Below the pieces are notes generated by a model that searched no databases, was not told the origin of the DNA, and saw only the letters and a list, made by a program, of their open reading frames with translations. Shown here piece after piece: positions 18,789 through 27,790 of a stretch of DNA of 64,000 nt. This DNA comes from CAZVPF01 sp964628195. GTDB taxonomy: Bacteria > Planctomycetota > Phycisphaerae > Sedimentisphaerales > Anaerohalosphaeraceae. The DNA lies in contig CAZVPF010000018.1 of NCBI GenBank assembly GCA_964628195.1, positions 1-64,000 of the forward strand, read 5' to 3'. How positions within the stretch are numbered: position 1 is the first letter of the stretch; each line of letters begins with the position of its first letter. Made by a program: the position numbers and the translations under genes.

Positions 18789-18857
18789 ATTCTGACAAGA
18801 AAGGAAAATCAGCCTTAGTTGAAGCTAAGGCGGCTTTTTCCTGACGCAGTTCAGAAT
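18789..18857. terminator. Long nested inverted repeat, probable bidirectional terminator
   Basis: A core stem GCCTTAG/CTAAGGC (18812-18818, 18825-18831) is enclosed by GGAAAA/TTTTCC (18803-18808, 18836-18841) and then ATTCTGA/TCAGAAT (18789-18795, 18851-18857). T and A runs flank the core on both strands. It lies 61 bp beyond the azoR stop codon and is placed to end the phhB-azoR transcript. Confidence 0.65.
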
Positions 18858-18917
18858 CAAAAAGATTCACATGACCGCCAAAATGAATTTTTAGAGGTTC
18901 CCTGAATTATTTCCGGG

Positions 18918-19544
18918 TCAGAATTCCGCAGCAATTTTTTGGGCCTGCTCTATGGCGAGTCTAAGTTTTTCCGCAGCGACCTCCGGGCCGCCCTGGAGTG
19001 TCGGCTGGACAATTACGTCGGTAATGTCGGTCAGGCCGATGAATCCGAGTATGGTGTTCATATATGTTTGCTGGAAGTCGAGAGAAGCCATTTCGGGGGT
19101 TGTATAGTCGCCGCCGCGTGCGTAAGCGATGAATACAGGTTTGTCCTTTACAAGACCCTCGTAGCCTGTTTCGTGGTCGAAGTTAAAAGTATAGCCCGGC
19201 TGGACAATCACGTCGAAGTATTGCTTAAGGCGATACGGAATGCCGAAGTTCCACATTGGTATGCTCAAGACGTACTTATCGGCAGCTTTGAATTGGTGAA
19301 TTAAATGTTCAACGCCTGCCCAGGCGGCTTTTTCGTTAGGGGTCGATTCATTACCGTGCATGATATTATATTTCGCCTGCAGGGCCGGACCGTCGAATGG
19401 GGGCAAATCAAGCTCAAATATGTTCACCGTTTCGACATTGTCGTTGGGGTTATACTGTTTGTAAGCAGTTACAAACGCCTCGGCGACGGCGGTCGACTTT
19501 GACCTGTCGCGCGGAGATACCTGTATGTACATTATGTCAGCCAT
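18918..19544 (-). CDS. azoR: FMN-dependent NAD(P)H azoreductase (AzoR/AcpD family)
   Basis: A 208-residue flavodoxin-like quinone/azo reductase, of the family's usual length. The FMN phosphate loop is SPRDRSKSTAVAEAFV (about 9-24), and the SIPMWNFGIPYRLKQYFDVI block near residue 95-115 is the family hallmark. It probably detoxifies quinones by two-electron reduction in the cytosol. It follows phhB by 35 bp on the same strand and probably shares its transcript. Confidence 0.9.
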   Translation of the reverse strand: MADIMYIQVSPRDRSKSTAVAEAFVTAYKQYNPNDNVETVNIFELDLPPFDGPALQAKYNIMHGNESTPNEKAAWAGVEHLIHQFKAADKYVLSIPMWNFGIPYRLKQYFDVIVQPGYTFNFDHETGYEGLVKDKPVFIAYARGGDYTTPEMASLDFQQTYMNTILGFIGLTDITDVIVQPTLQGGPEVAAEKLRLAIEQAQKIAAEF

Positions 19545-19579
19545 CTCTTTTCCCGCTAAATATTGTTATTCAAGTTTTC

Positions 19580-19918
19580 TCAAAGTCTGTCGATCTTTGA
19601 CGCCATTATGAAGTCGTTTTCGTGCAGGCCGTTTATCTTGTGTGTCGAAAGGGAAATAGTCGCCTTGCCCCACGTGAACGATATGTTAGGGTGGTGCTGG
19701 TGCTGTTCGGCGAGCTCACCGACCTTTTTTACGAACTCAAAGGCCCCGCGGAAGTCATCGAATTTGAATGTTCGTTTGATCTTCTTGTCCTCGACAAGCT
19801 CCCACTGCGGATCGATTTGCTGCATGTACTGCCTGGCTTTGTCGGGGCCGAATGGTTCTACACCGCCCTGGCAGGGCGTGCATTTCATTTCGCTTAGTTT
19901 TTTTTCTGCAGTTGCCAT
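19580..19918 (-). CDS. phhB: Pterin-4a-carbinolamine dehydratase (PhhB/DCoH)
   Basis: A 112-residue enzyme that dehydrates 4a-hydroxytetrahydropterin. The catalytic signature EQHQHHPNI (about 75-83) and the WELVEDKKIKRTFKF strand are present. An N-terminal CTPCQGG segment occurs in many bacterial homologues. No aromatic amino acid hydroxylase is nearby, so it may have a general pterin role. GAAAGG 6 nt before the ATG supports the start. It is upstream of azoR. The gap to the next gene (about 275 bp) holds nothing recognised. Confidence 0.92.
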   Translation of the reverse strand: MATAEKKLSEMKCTPCQGGVEPFGPDKARQYMQQIDPQWELVEDKKIKRTFKFDDFRGAFEFVKKVGELAEQHQHHPNISFTWGKATISLSTHKINGLHENDFIMASKIDRL

Positions 19919-20194
19919 TTTTGGCCTTTCTTAAAATATTCTAACTCTATTTAGATTACGAAATTTTCGGTCTGTCTGGTCGATTTATTTTTGACATTTC
20001 CGAGCGGATTTACGCTGGTTTATAACCTTGCCGGATATTTTAATGCCCAAATCAGCATTATTGAGTATAAAATGCGGGCGCTGGAACATAAATCAGGCAA
20101 ACCCGCAATTCCAAACGGGAAAATTCCGATGCTTTTTAGGCAATTGAAATAAGTTTTGGTGAATTTATGACACTTTCGACAGGAACCGACCAGT

Positions 20195-20731
20195 TTATGG
20201 GTTCTTTTTTGTTTCCGGTATTGTGAGGATTATTGCGACAAGACCAAGGCCGAACAGGCATATTGCCCAAACAAACCGTGGTATACCGGTTGCCTGCACA
20301 AGAGTTAGTTTTCCGGCATTGGCGATCCTGGTCAGCGGTTCGATTGTCGCGGGGTACAAGAATATGAAAGCCAGGGCCCCGAGTAGCATTCCGGCCGTTG
20401 CGATAAGTGCGTCTGCCCGGCCTGTCGCGGCAGCAGCGGGGGCAAGTGCCGGACCGTAGCCTGTCATTCCAACGCCTGCTCCGAGCAGCAGCCCGCCGAG
20501 TATGACGGCAAATGGCGCGGTTGTGGTTATGTTGAAATTGGCAAGACCGAAGGCGTCCAGCGCCCACACGCCTGCCATTGGAACAATGATGAAAAGCAGT
20601 ATCACACGGAGGGCATGGTAGTCTTTAAGACGGAGTGAACCGATTATCCTGTCGGGGTCTGTCAGTCCGGAGAGAAAAAGCGATGCGCCGAAAAGTATTC
20701 CGATGATAAGACCAGTTACGCTGAAAGTCAT
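20195..20731 (-). CDS. YeeE/YedE-type sulfur transport membrane protein, second half
   Basis: A 178-residue protein with five or so membrane helices, matching the second half of YeeE/YedE (Sulf_transp) transporters. It overlaps the first-half gene by 4 bp (ATGA), so the two form one split transporter. The usual GYC motif reads GMTGYGPALAPAA here, with glycine where the translocation cysteine normally sits. The family takes up thiosulfate-like sulfur compounds. C-terminal tail is short and polar. Confidence 0.82.
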   Translation of the reverse strand: MTFSVTGLIIGILFGASLFLSGLTDPDRIIGSLRLKDYHALRVILLFIIVPMAGVWALDAFGLANFNITTTAPFAVILGGLLLGAGVGMTGYGPALAPAAAATGRADALIATAGMLLGALAFIFLYPATIEPLTRIANAGKLTLVQATGIPRFVWAICLFGLGLVAIILTIPETKKNP

Positions 20732-21282
20732 TTTTCCGCTCCTTCCTTGGCGCCTGTTTGCGGGGGGTTGGGATAGACCAGTCCTGCGGTGAGGATTGCT
20801 GCTGCGAGCATGGGCAGGGTGAAGGCTATCGAGGAAAGTGAAAGCTGAGCGAGTCCTGAGATGAAGTTGCTAAGCGTGCAGCCGCCTGCTGTCCGGGCGC
20901 CGAGAAGAATTAAAAAACCGCCGGCAAAGCACAGCGCAAACCTTGCGGTGCGGGGTTTCTTATAGCTGGCGGCCGACCAGGCTGTGACTGCGCGGGGTTT
21001 GAATTTACCCATGACAAGAGAGGCAATGAAGGAACCGAGAACAATGCCGATGACAAGCCAGAAACCGTAGCCGAGTGTTTGGTATTTTTCTACGGATACA
21101 GCCGGATGGTTTCGGATATATTCCGGGGCGATGCTTTTCAGTGCCATGGTGTCGAGTATTAGATACTGTGTCGAAGCGCCGAGAGGTTTGCGGATGGTGA
21201 CAGCGAGTATCTGCACAGCAGCGAGCAGCAGACCTCCGGCCCACCACGGCAGGGGCGGTTTCTTAAAAACCATATCTTCCAT
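20728..21282 (-). CDS. YeeE/YedE-type sulfur transport membrane protein, first half
   Basis: A 184-residue membrane protein with about four helices. The cysteine motif GARTAGGCTLSNFISG (about 130-145) is the conserved sulfur-relay site of the YeeE family. An N-terminal membrane segment and a periplasmic stretch precede it. It starts 36 bp after the citramalate synthase gene and overlaps the second-half gene by 4 bp, so all three are probably one operon. The full-length fused YeeE has both halves in one chain. Confidence 0.85.
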   Translation of the reverse strand: MEDMVFKKPPLPWWAGGLLLAAVQILAVTIRKPLGASTQYLILDTMALKSIAPEYIRNHPAVSVEKYQTLGYGFWLVIGIVLGSFIASLVMGKFKPRAVTAWSAASYKKPRTARFALCFAGGFLILLGARTAGGCTLSNFISGLAQLSLSSIAFTLPMLAAAILTAGLVYPNPPQTGAKEGAEK

Positions 21283-21318
21283 GACCGACCTTTCGTATGG
21301 TTTATACGTTTTTATGGT

Positions 21319-23013
21319 CTATTTTTTTCGGGCTGCTTTTGTTTTGGCCCTTTTTCGCTTTGGGGTTTTTTTGCGGGGCTTTGCCTTTTTCTTTTTGGCA
21401 GCTTTGATTTTCAGCTTGCCTTTTTTCGTCGCGGACTTTCGTTTTTTCTTCGTGCGGTCCTTTATGATCTTGTACTCAACCGAGTCGACCAGCGCTTTCC
21501 AGCTTGCGTCGATAAGGTTTTCCGAGACGCCTACCGTGCCCCAGGTGTCCGTATCATCACGAGATTCGATTATTACCCTTGTGGTCGCGGCGGTACCCGC
21601 TGAGGGGTTGACGATACGCACCTTGTAGTCGATTAGGTGCATTTGCCGCAGGTTGGGGTAGAAGCGTTCGAGCGACTTTCTGAGCGCTCCGTCCAGCGCA
21701 TTGACCGGGCCGTCGCCTTCGCTTACGACGTGTTCGGTTACACCGTCAACCGAAAGCTTAACTGTTGCCTCGGTAATTATTTTATCGTGGAGGTCCTTTT
21801 CAACGTTGACGTGAAATTTTTCAAGCTGAAACGCCGGGCTGTATTCGCCAAGCTCTTTTTTAACAAGAAGGTCGAAGCTTGCCTCTGCCGATTCAAAGTG
21901 GTAGCCCCGGCTTTCGAGGTCCTGGACGGTCTTGAGTATTTTTTTAGCAAGCGTGCGGTCCTCGGCGAGTTTTGTCTGCTCAAGCTTTGCAAGGACGTTA
22001 GAGGCCCCGGAAAGCTCGGATATCAGAAACTTGCGTTCGTTGCCGACCATTGACGGATCTATGTGTTCATAAGTTTTGCGGTTCTTTCGCAGGGCGTTTA
22101 CATGCAGGCCGGCCTTATGTGAAAACGCGCTCTCGCCGACATAAGGCATATTGCCTACAGCGGTCATGTTGGCGACCTCGAATATGAAACGCGAAAGCTC
22201 GGTTATCGAGCGGAGTTTCTCGGATTTCATTACATCGCGATTCATCTTGAACACGAGGTTCGGAATTATCGTGCAAAGGTTGGCGTTTCCTGCGCGTTCA
22301 CCGAGGCCGTTTATTGTTCCCTGAACATGGTCGGCGCCGGCGTCGACGGCAGCGAGTGAAGAGGCCACGGCGCAGTCAGTGTCGTTGTGGGCATGGATGC
22401 CGATCGACAGCGAGCCGCCGAATACATCTGCGACAGTCTTGGTTATCTCGTAAACCTGGCCGGGAAGCGTGCCGCCGTTGGTCTCGCAAAGGGCGAGAAC
22501 GTCTGCGCCGGCATCTGCTGCAGCGGCCAAAACCTTCATCGCATATTCGGGGTTGGCCTTGTAACCGTCGAAAAAGTGTTCGGCGTCGAAGATGACCTCA
22601 AGGCCTTTCTTTTTCATGTACTGCACGGAGTCGAAGCACATTTTCAGGTTCTCTTCGAGCGAGCATTTGAGCACTTCGGTAACGTGCAGGTCCCATGTCT
22701 TGCCGACCAGCGTCGCTGCCTGCGCCTTTGACTTGAGTATTGCTCCCAGCGAGGGGTCGTCAGCGGCCTTGGTGTTGGCGCGACGGGTGTTGCCGAAGCC
22801 GGCGACTTTGGCGTTTTTCAGGCCCGCAGCGGCAATTTCGTGGAAAAACTGCATTTCCTTCGGGTTACTGACCGCATAGCCGCCTTCGATGTAGTCCAAA
22901 CCGAACTCGTCGAGCTTCTTGGCGATAAGCAGCTTGTCCGACAGCGAAAAGCTCACGCCCTCGGCCTGCATGCCGTCACGCAGGGTTGTATCGTATATTG
23001 CGACTTTCTTCAT
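21319..23013 (-). CDS. cimA: (R)-citramalate synthase with lysine-rich C-terminal tail
   Basis: Condenses pyruvate and acetyl-CoA to citramalate, the first step of the threonine-independent route to isoleucine. The DRE-TIM barrel begins IYDTTLRDGMQAEGVSFS (about 5-22), and the metal-binding HAHND lies near residue 203. The C-terminal LeuA-type regulatory domain (about 380-510) ends in the VDSVEYKI block. CimA-type features are the NPKE block and long barrel. The protein then continues for 46 residues (519-564), of which about 28 are Lys or Arg, like a histone H1 tail; this is not part of the family. AAGGAAACC sets the ATG. A -35/-10 pair lies upstream. Confidence 0.93.
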   Translation of the reverse strand: MKKVAIYDTTLRDGMQAEGVSFSLSDKLLIAKKLDEFGLDYIEGGYAVSNPKEMQFFHEIAAAGLKNAKVAGFGNTRRANTKAADDPSLGAILKSKAQAATLVGKTWDLHVTEVLKCSLEENLKMCFDSVQYMKKKGLEVIFDAEHFFDGYKANPEYAMKVLAAAADAGADVLALCETNGGTLPGQVYEITKTVADVFGGSLSIGIHAHNDTDCAVASSLAAVDAGADHVQGTINGLGERAGNANLCTIIPNLVFKMNRDVMKSEKLRSITELSRFIFEVANMTAVGNMPYVGESAFSHKAGLHVNALRKNRKTYEHIDPSMVGNERKFLISELSGASNVLAKLEQTKLAEDRTLAKKILKTVQDLESRGYHFESAEASFDLLVKKELGEYSPAFQLEKFHVNVEKDLHDKIITEATVKLSVDGVTEHVVSEGDGPVNALDGALRKSLERFYPNLRQMHLIDYKVRIVNPSAGTAATTRVIIESRDDTDTWGTVGVSENLIDASWKALVDSVEYKIIKDRTKKKRKSATKKGKLKIKAAKKKKAKPRKKTPKRKRAKTKAARKK

Positions 23014-23048
23014 TGGTTTCCTTATAAGTTGACAAAAATAGAGATGTT

Positions 23049-23076
23049 ATTATAGCGTTTCCGGGGGATAAATCAA
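23049..23076 (-). promoter_or_regulatory. Promoter of the cimA operon
   Basis: On the minus strand, -35 TTGATT (23071-23076), 16-bp spacer and perfect -10 TATAAT (23049-23054). It lies about 36 bp upstream of the cimA start. Confidence 0.65.
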
Positions 23077-23179
23077 GTTTTTTTAGAACACAGCCCGCGG
23101 AATGCACAACAGGGTAGACAGTCAACAGCAAAAGGGGTAAACACCGGCGGTGGAAGATGTCAGCACCGGTAAAAAGCGG

Positions 23180-23209
23180 TTGACCATCAGGATAATATGT
23201 AGATAATAC
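23180..23209 (+). promoter_or_regulatory. Promoter of bioAD, predicted leaderless
   Basis: A -35 of TTGACC (23180-23185), 18-bp spacer and -10 of TAATAC (23204-23209). Seven bases after the -10 is 23216, the A of the bioA ATG. No ribosome-binding site precedes that ATG (ATACCGGTTT). Confidence 0.5.
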
Positions 23210-23215
23210 CGGTTT

Positions 23216-24583
23216 ATGAATGAAATTACCCGAAAACTTTTAAAAGCAGACAGGGAATATCTCTGGCATCCGTTCACGCAGATGGCGAACTGGCTTGCCG
23301 ACGAGCAGGTTGTTATAGACTCAGGCGAGGGTTTTTATCTTATTGACACCGAGGGCAGGCGATATATTGACGGAGTGAGCAGCCTGTGGTGCAACGTGCA
23401 CGGCCATCGGGTTGAACACATAGACAACGCGATTCGCGGACAGCTCGATAAGATATCGCACAGTACGCTTTTGGGACTTTCGCAGACCCGCGCGGCGGAA
23501 CTGGCTGAGAAGCTGGTCAGGATTACCCCCGACGGGCTCAATAAGGTCTTCTATTCCGACAGCGGGGCGACGAGCGTTGAGATTGCTTTGAAGATGGCGT
23601 TCCAGTATTACCATAATATCCGCAGGGGCAGGGAGAAGTTTATCGCGCTTCGTAATTCGTATCACGGTGATACGATTGGTTCGGTTAGCGTGGGGGGGAT
23701 CGATGTTTTCCACGGGATTTTCAATCCCCTGCTTTTTGCGGCAGAGTTTATTGAGACACCTTTTCCGTACCGCTTTGAGGGCACAGCCGAACAGTGCAGG
23801 GACGATGCGCTGGACCGGCTTGAGCAGGTTTTGAACGAGCATGAAGACAATGTGGCGGCGGTGGTTGTAGAACCGCTTGTGCAGGGTGCGGCGGGAATGA
23901 TAGTGCACCCTCAGGGATTCCTGCGAGGGGTCCGGGAGCTTACACGCAAGTACGAGACAATGCTGATCGCAGACGAAGTAGCGACGGGGTTTGGCAGAAC
24001 GGGGAAAATGTTCGCCTGTGAACATGAGCAGGTAACCCCGGATTTAATGTGCCTTGCCAAGGGGATAACAGGCGGTTACCTGCCACTGGCCGCGACAATG
24101 GCGACCGACGAAATATATGACGCGTTTCTTGGGGGCGTAAGCGAGCACAAGACGTTTTATCACGGGCACACTTATACGGGCAATGCGCTGGGGTGCGCAG
24201 CGGCGATAGCGTCGCTGGAGCTTTTCGAAAAGAAGGATATTATTGCTTCAATGACACCAGCGACAGAACTTATGCGGGGGTATATGCAGCGTTTTGCGGC
24301 GATGGATTTTGTCGGTGACGTTCGCGGTCGGGGTCTTATGGGCGGAGTTGAAATTGTCAGCGATAAGGCCACGGGTGAGAATTTCGACTATTCGCTTCGG
24401 ATCGGGGCCCGGCTTTGCACGAAGATGCGGGCACGCGGAGCGATGATGCGGCCTTTAGGTGATGTTATAATACTGATGCCGCCCCCGGCTATGGACATAG
24501 AGCTTCTCGGCGAGCTCATGGAGATAATAGAAGTTTCACTGCGGGAGGATCTGCCCGTTGTTATCGAGGAGACGTGCGAATGA
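23216..24583 (+). CDS. bioA: Adenosylmethionine-8-amino-7-oxononanoate aminotransferase
   Basis: A 455-residue PLP enzyme of class III aminotransferases. It converts KAPA to DAPA in biotin synthesis, using S-adenosylmethionine as amino donor. Features: LWHPFTQM near the N-terminus (typical of BioA), the SGATSVEIALKMA PLP phosphate region, the ADEVATGFGRTG block, and the PLP lysine in LAKGITGGYLPLA (about 280). It overlaps bioD by 4 bp. The start codon coincides with the predicted transcript start. No BirA-type operator was recognised. Confidence 0.95.
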   Translation: MNEITRKLLKADREYLWHPFTQMANWLADEQVVIDSGEGFYLIDTEGRRYIDGVSSLWCNVHGHRVEHIDNAIRGQLDKISHSTLLGLSQTRAAELAEKLVRITPDGLNKVFYSDSGATSVEIALKMAFQYYHNIRRGREKFIALRNSYHGDTIGSVSVGGIDVFHGIFNPLLFAAEFIETPFPYRFEGTAEQCRDDALDRLEQVLNEHEDNVAAVVVEPLVQGAAGMIVHPQGFLRGVRELTRKYETMLIADEVATGFGRTGKMFACEHEQVTPDLMCLAKGITGGYLPLAATMATDEIYDAFLGGVSEHKTFYHGHTYTGNALGCAAAIASLELFEKKDIIASMTPATELMRGYMQRFAAMDFVGDVRGRGLMGGVEIVSDKATGENFDYSLRIGARLCTKMRARGAMMRPLGDVIILMPPPAMDIELLGELMEIIEVSLREDLPVVIEETCE

Positions 24584-25317
24584 TAGAATTTACGTTCCCG
24601 AAGTTTCCGGGTTTTTTCATAACAGCTACGGACACAGAGGTCGGCAAGACGGTCATCGCAGGTGCGATCGCGCAAATACTTAAGCAGCAGGGCAGGAATG
24701 TGGGGGTTATCAAGCCTGTCGCTTCGGGCTGCAGGAAACAGAGGGAGGGCCTGGTAAGCGAAGACGCGGAGTTCCTCGCTATGTGCGCAGACAGCAGGGA
24801 GTCACTTACTACGATAAACCCGGTCAGGTATGAGATACCTGCTGCCCCGGCAGTCTGCGAAGAATACGAACAGCGCGAGTTTGACTGGGCGGCGATTACG
24901 GCAAGTTATGAACGCCTTCGTGAAAACAGCGAGGTGGTTATAGTCGAGGGCATAGGCGGTGTAATGGTTCCGCTCACTGCTGAGATGACAGTGCTGGACC
25001 TTGCGCGGGCGTTCGATATGCCCGTTGTCGTTGTTGCCAGGCCGGGCCTTGGGACACTGAACCATACGCTGATGACACTTGCGTGCCTCAGGGCAAGCGG
25101 GCTTGCAGTGGCGGGGGTTGTGATAAACGGATACAGGGAATACGACGCGAGCATAGCAGAACAGACAGGCCCGCGTGTTATTGCCGGCTTCGGGCAGACG
25201 AACATACTGGCGGTTGTGCCGTATGATGAAACGTGCAGCGTTGAACAGGGCCAACTCGGTGATACGGTCCTCGAGGCCCTAAGGGATATTGAATGGTACA
25301 AACTTTCACAATTATAA
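24580..25317 (+). CDS. bioD: Dethiobiotin synthetase
   Basis: A 246-residue ATP-dependent carboxylase closing the ureido ring of dethiobiotin. The P-loop reads ITATDTEVGKTV (about 14-25), the substrate lysine lies in VIKPVASG, and VEGIGGVMVPL (about 115) is the second conserved block. The ATG at 24580 overlaps the bioA stop as ATGA; a GTG six bases earlier is the longer alternative. No bioB or bioF is in the window. Confidence 0.95.
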   Translation: MIEFTFPKFPGFFITATDTEVGKTVIAGAIAQILKQQGRNVGVIKPVASGCRKQREGLVSEDAEFLAMCADSRESLTTINPVRYEIPAAPAVCEEYEQREFDWAAITASYERLRENSEVVIVEGIGGVMVPLTAEMTVLDLARAFDMPVVVVARPGLGTLNHTLMTLACLRASGLAVAGVVINGYREYDASIAEQTGPRVIAGFGQTNILAVVPYDETCSVEQGQLGDTVLEALRDIEWYKLSQL

Positions 25318-25338
25318 AATAATACGAAAGGTGTTTGC

Positions 25339-27450
25339 ATGGAAAGAAAGTTAAGTTCAGGTAAATTAATTTCGGCGGCGGTATTGGGCGCGGTATTTCT
25401 CTCACTTGCGATTTTCTGCGGCTGTGATGAACAGCAGCAAACGGTAAATTCGGCACCAGCAATGAACAAGGCCCAGCAGCTTGCGATTGCAGACAGTAAA
25501 TACCCGCCGAGGCTTCGCCGTGAAGACAGCTTCCTCGGCATACACTTCGACTTTCATGCCAATGACGGGGATAAGGAGATAGGCAAAAACGTGACCGAGG
25601 AAATGGTTGAGAATATTATACGCAAGGTTCGGCCTGACTATATCCAGGTGGACTGCAAGGGCCATGCAGGCAGGACCAGTTACCCGACAAAAGTGGGCAA
25701 CCAGGCCGGCGGTTTCGTGGGCGACCCACTGAAGATTTGGCGAGAAGTGACAGCACGCAACGGAGTCGCTTTGTATATGCATTACTCGGGCGTGTGGGAC
25801 AATAAGGCGGTCGAACTGCACCCGGAATGGGCAAGGATCAAACCGGACGGTACGAGAGACGATAAGAAAACTTCGGTTTTCGGCCCTTATGTTGACGAGC
25901 TTTTGATACCGCAGCTTAAGGAGCTTCGCGACGAGTACGGGGTTGACGGGTACTGGATCGACGGCGAGTGCTGGGCTGTAGAAAACGACTACAGCGACGC
26001 GGCGATAAAGGCTTTTAATGAGCAGACAGGCATCGTCCTTGAGGAATATCCGAAAGAAAAGAAAGACGATAAATTCCACCAGTTTCAGGAATTTCAGCGA
26101 CAGGCTTTCAGAGACTATGTTGACCACTATGTGACAGAACTTCACGAGCACGACCCGGGTGTTCAGGTTGCCAGCAACTGGGCGTTTTCGTCGCTTATGT
26201 TCGAGCCGGTTACGGTCGATGTGGATTTCCTTTCGGGCGATTACCCGATGCAGGACAGCGTCCGCAGCGGCAGGTACGAGGCCAGATGTCTGCGTCACCA
26301 GGGAAAGCCCTGGGACCTGATGGCGTGGGGTTTCAGCGCGAAGTGGGAAGATATAATAAACCGCAGCATTAAGACCCCGATACAGCTCAAACGCGAGGCA
26401 GCAGTCGTGCTGGCGACAGGCGGTGGTTTCCAGGCTTACTTTAACCAGAATCGCGACGGGTCAATACGTGACTGGCACATGAATGTCATGGGAGAAGTTG
26501 CGGAATTTTGCAGGGCAAGGCAGGATATCTGCCATAAAGCGAAATCTGTTCCACAGGTATGTCTTTTCTATTCGACCGAGTCAATGTACCGCAAAATGGA
26601 AAGGCCTTTCAATCCTGCCGGCCTGGCGATGCCGATTAAGGGGATACTCTGGGCATTGCTGGACAATCAGCTTCATGTGGATATAAAAGCCGAGCACCAC
26701 CTGAAAGGCAATATGAGCGAGTACCCGGTGATTATTATCCCCGAGTGGCAGTATATTCCGCCCGATCTGCACGGGGAGTTTATTGAGTATGTAAAGAACG
26801 GCGGCAGCCTGCTTGTCATCGGGCCGGTACCGGCGGACATATTCAAGGAAGAGCTGGGAATCGAGTTCAAAGAAGATATTGCGAAAAAGACCCGGTGGCT
26901 GTTCTACGATGGTATTCAGGCAGGTCACTTCGGATTTATGCGAAATCCCGTTTTGGGCAGCGATGTTCAACCGATGGGCAGGCTTTACAGCAATGACCAG
27001 CCGGTCGGCGAGTACGAAATTGCCGGCACTGTCCGCAAACTCGGCAGGGGCAGGATCGCGGCGATATATATGAACATGGGCTACCGTTACCATATCGCGA
27101 CGACAACACAGGCAAGGGACTTTATCGGCGGGATGGTACGCGAGATTTTCGACGAGCCTATGGTCGAGGTGACAGGTTCGCGTAATGTGGACCTTGTGGT
27201 CAACCGCAAGGACGGCAGGCTGGCGGTCAATCTTGTTAATACAGCAGGACCGCACGCTAATAAGGAAATATACACGTTTGACAATATCCCGCCGGTCGGA
27301 CCGTTGACGGTGAAGATTAGGCTCGATGAGAAGCCGCGCAGCATTGTCATGGAACCACAAGGCAGGAAGATGAACTTCACCTGGCGAAACGGCGTTGCGC
27401 AGGTGGAACCGTTCATGCTCCCGATTCATGATATATTGGTTGTTGAGTAA
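25339..27450 (+). CDS. Exported TIM-barrel glycoside-hydrolase-like protein
   Basis: A 703-residue exported protein. The signal peptide ends near FCGCDEQ, a poor but possible lipobox. The N-terminal 400 residues look like the TIM barrel of alpha-L-fucosidase or hypothetical glycosyl hydrolase families: FDFHAND, the YIQVDCKGHAG strand, YMHYSGVWD, and the YGVDGYWIDGECW block. In that block Asp or Glu could be catalytic. Residues about 420-560 resemble the glutamine-amidotransferase-like trimerization domain seen after such barrels, and a beta domain closes the chain. The substrate is unknown. It lies 21 bp after bioD but is probably not functionally related. Confidence 0.72.
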   Translation: MERKLSSGKLISAAVLGAVFLSLAIFCGCDEQQQTVNSAPAMNKAQQLAIADSKYPPRLRREDSFLGIHFDFHANDGDKEIGKNVTEEMVENIIRKVRPDYIQVDCKGHAGRTSYPTKVGNQAGGFVGDPLKIWREVTARNGVALYMHYSGVWDNKAVELHPEWARIKPDGTRDDKKTSVFGPYVDELLIPQLKELRDEYGVDGYWIDGECWAVENDYSDAAIKAFNEQTGIVLEEYPKEKKDDKFHQFQEFQRQAFRDYVDHYVTELHEHDPGVQVASNWAFSSLMFEPVTVDVDFLSGDYPMQDSVRSGRYEARCLRHQGKPWDLMAWGFSAKWEDIINRSIKTPIQLKREAAVVLATGGGFQAYFNQNRDGSIRDWHMNVMGEVAEFCRARQDICHKAKSVPQVCLFYSTESMYRKMERPFNPAGLAMPIKGILWALLDNQLHVDIKAEHHLKGNMSEYPVIIIPEWQYIPPDLHGEFIEYVKNGGSLLVIGPVPADIFKEELGIEFKEDIAKKTRWLFYDGIQAGHFGFMRNPVLGSDVQPMGRLYSNDQPVGEYEIAGTVRKLGRGRIAAIYMNMGYRYHIATTTQARDFIGGMVREIFDEPMVEVTGSRNVDLVVNRKDGRLAVNLVNTAGPHANKEIYTFDNIPPVGPLTVKIRLDEKPRSIVMEPQGRKMNFTWRNGVAQVEPFMLPIHDILVVE

Positions 27451-27598
27451 AGAATGAACCGCATCCGTATTGTTACGAAACCACAGTCCCGGCGGCATGA
27501 GAAGCCGGGACTGCGGAGCATGCGCCTGCCCGAGCGCCCGAGGCCGGGTGTGCATATTTGTGTTTCATAATAAGGCCCTGCGGGGTATAATTGAAGCT

Positions 27599-27790
27599 AT
27601 GGAAGCAGATGAAATACAAAGACAGATATACAAAAAGATGTCGCCTGCCCAAAAGCTCAGGATCGCCAATGACATGATGATCTCGGCAAGAAAGCTAAAG
27701 GCCGCGTGGCTGCGGCAAAATCACCCCGAATGGACCGAAGAGCAGGTAAAACAGGCCGTCAAAGAGGCGTTCATGAATGCAAGAACCTGA
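27599..27790 (+). CDS. Small protein resembling Rv0078B-type antitoxins
   Basis: A 63-residue basic helical protein with the SPAQKLRIANDMMISARKL and HPEWTEEQVKQAVKEAF segments. I recall these from small proteins annotated as Rv0078B-related antitoxins, usually paired with a nucleotidyltransferase-like toxin; this needs a database check. The ATG at 27599 is chosen because the conserved part begins there, although the frame is open from 27470. Its end overlaps by 14 bp the ATG of a broken downstream gene, the layout expected for such a pair. Confidence 0.6.
   Translation: MEADEIQRQIYKKMSPAQKLRIANDMMISARKLKAAWLRQNHPEWTEEQVKQAVKEAFMNART

Noticed and set aside
27470..27598. Longer N-terminus for the antitoxin-like protein
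   Set aside because: The extra 43 residues are Arg/Pro/Ser-rich and not conserved-looking; the recognised part begins at the ATG at 27599.
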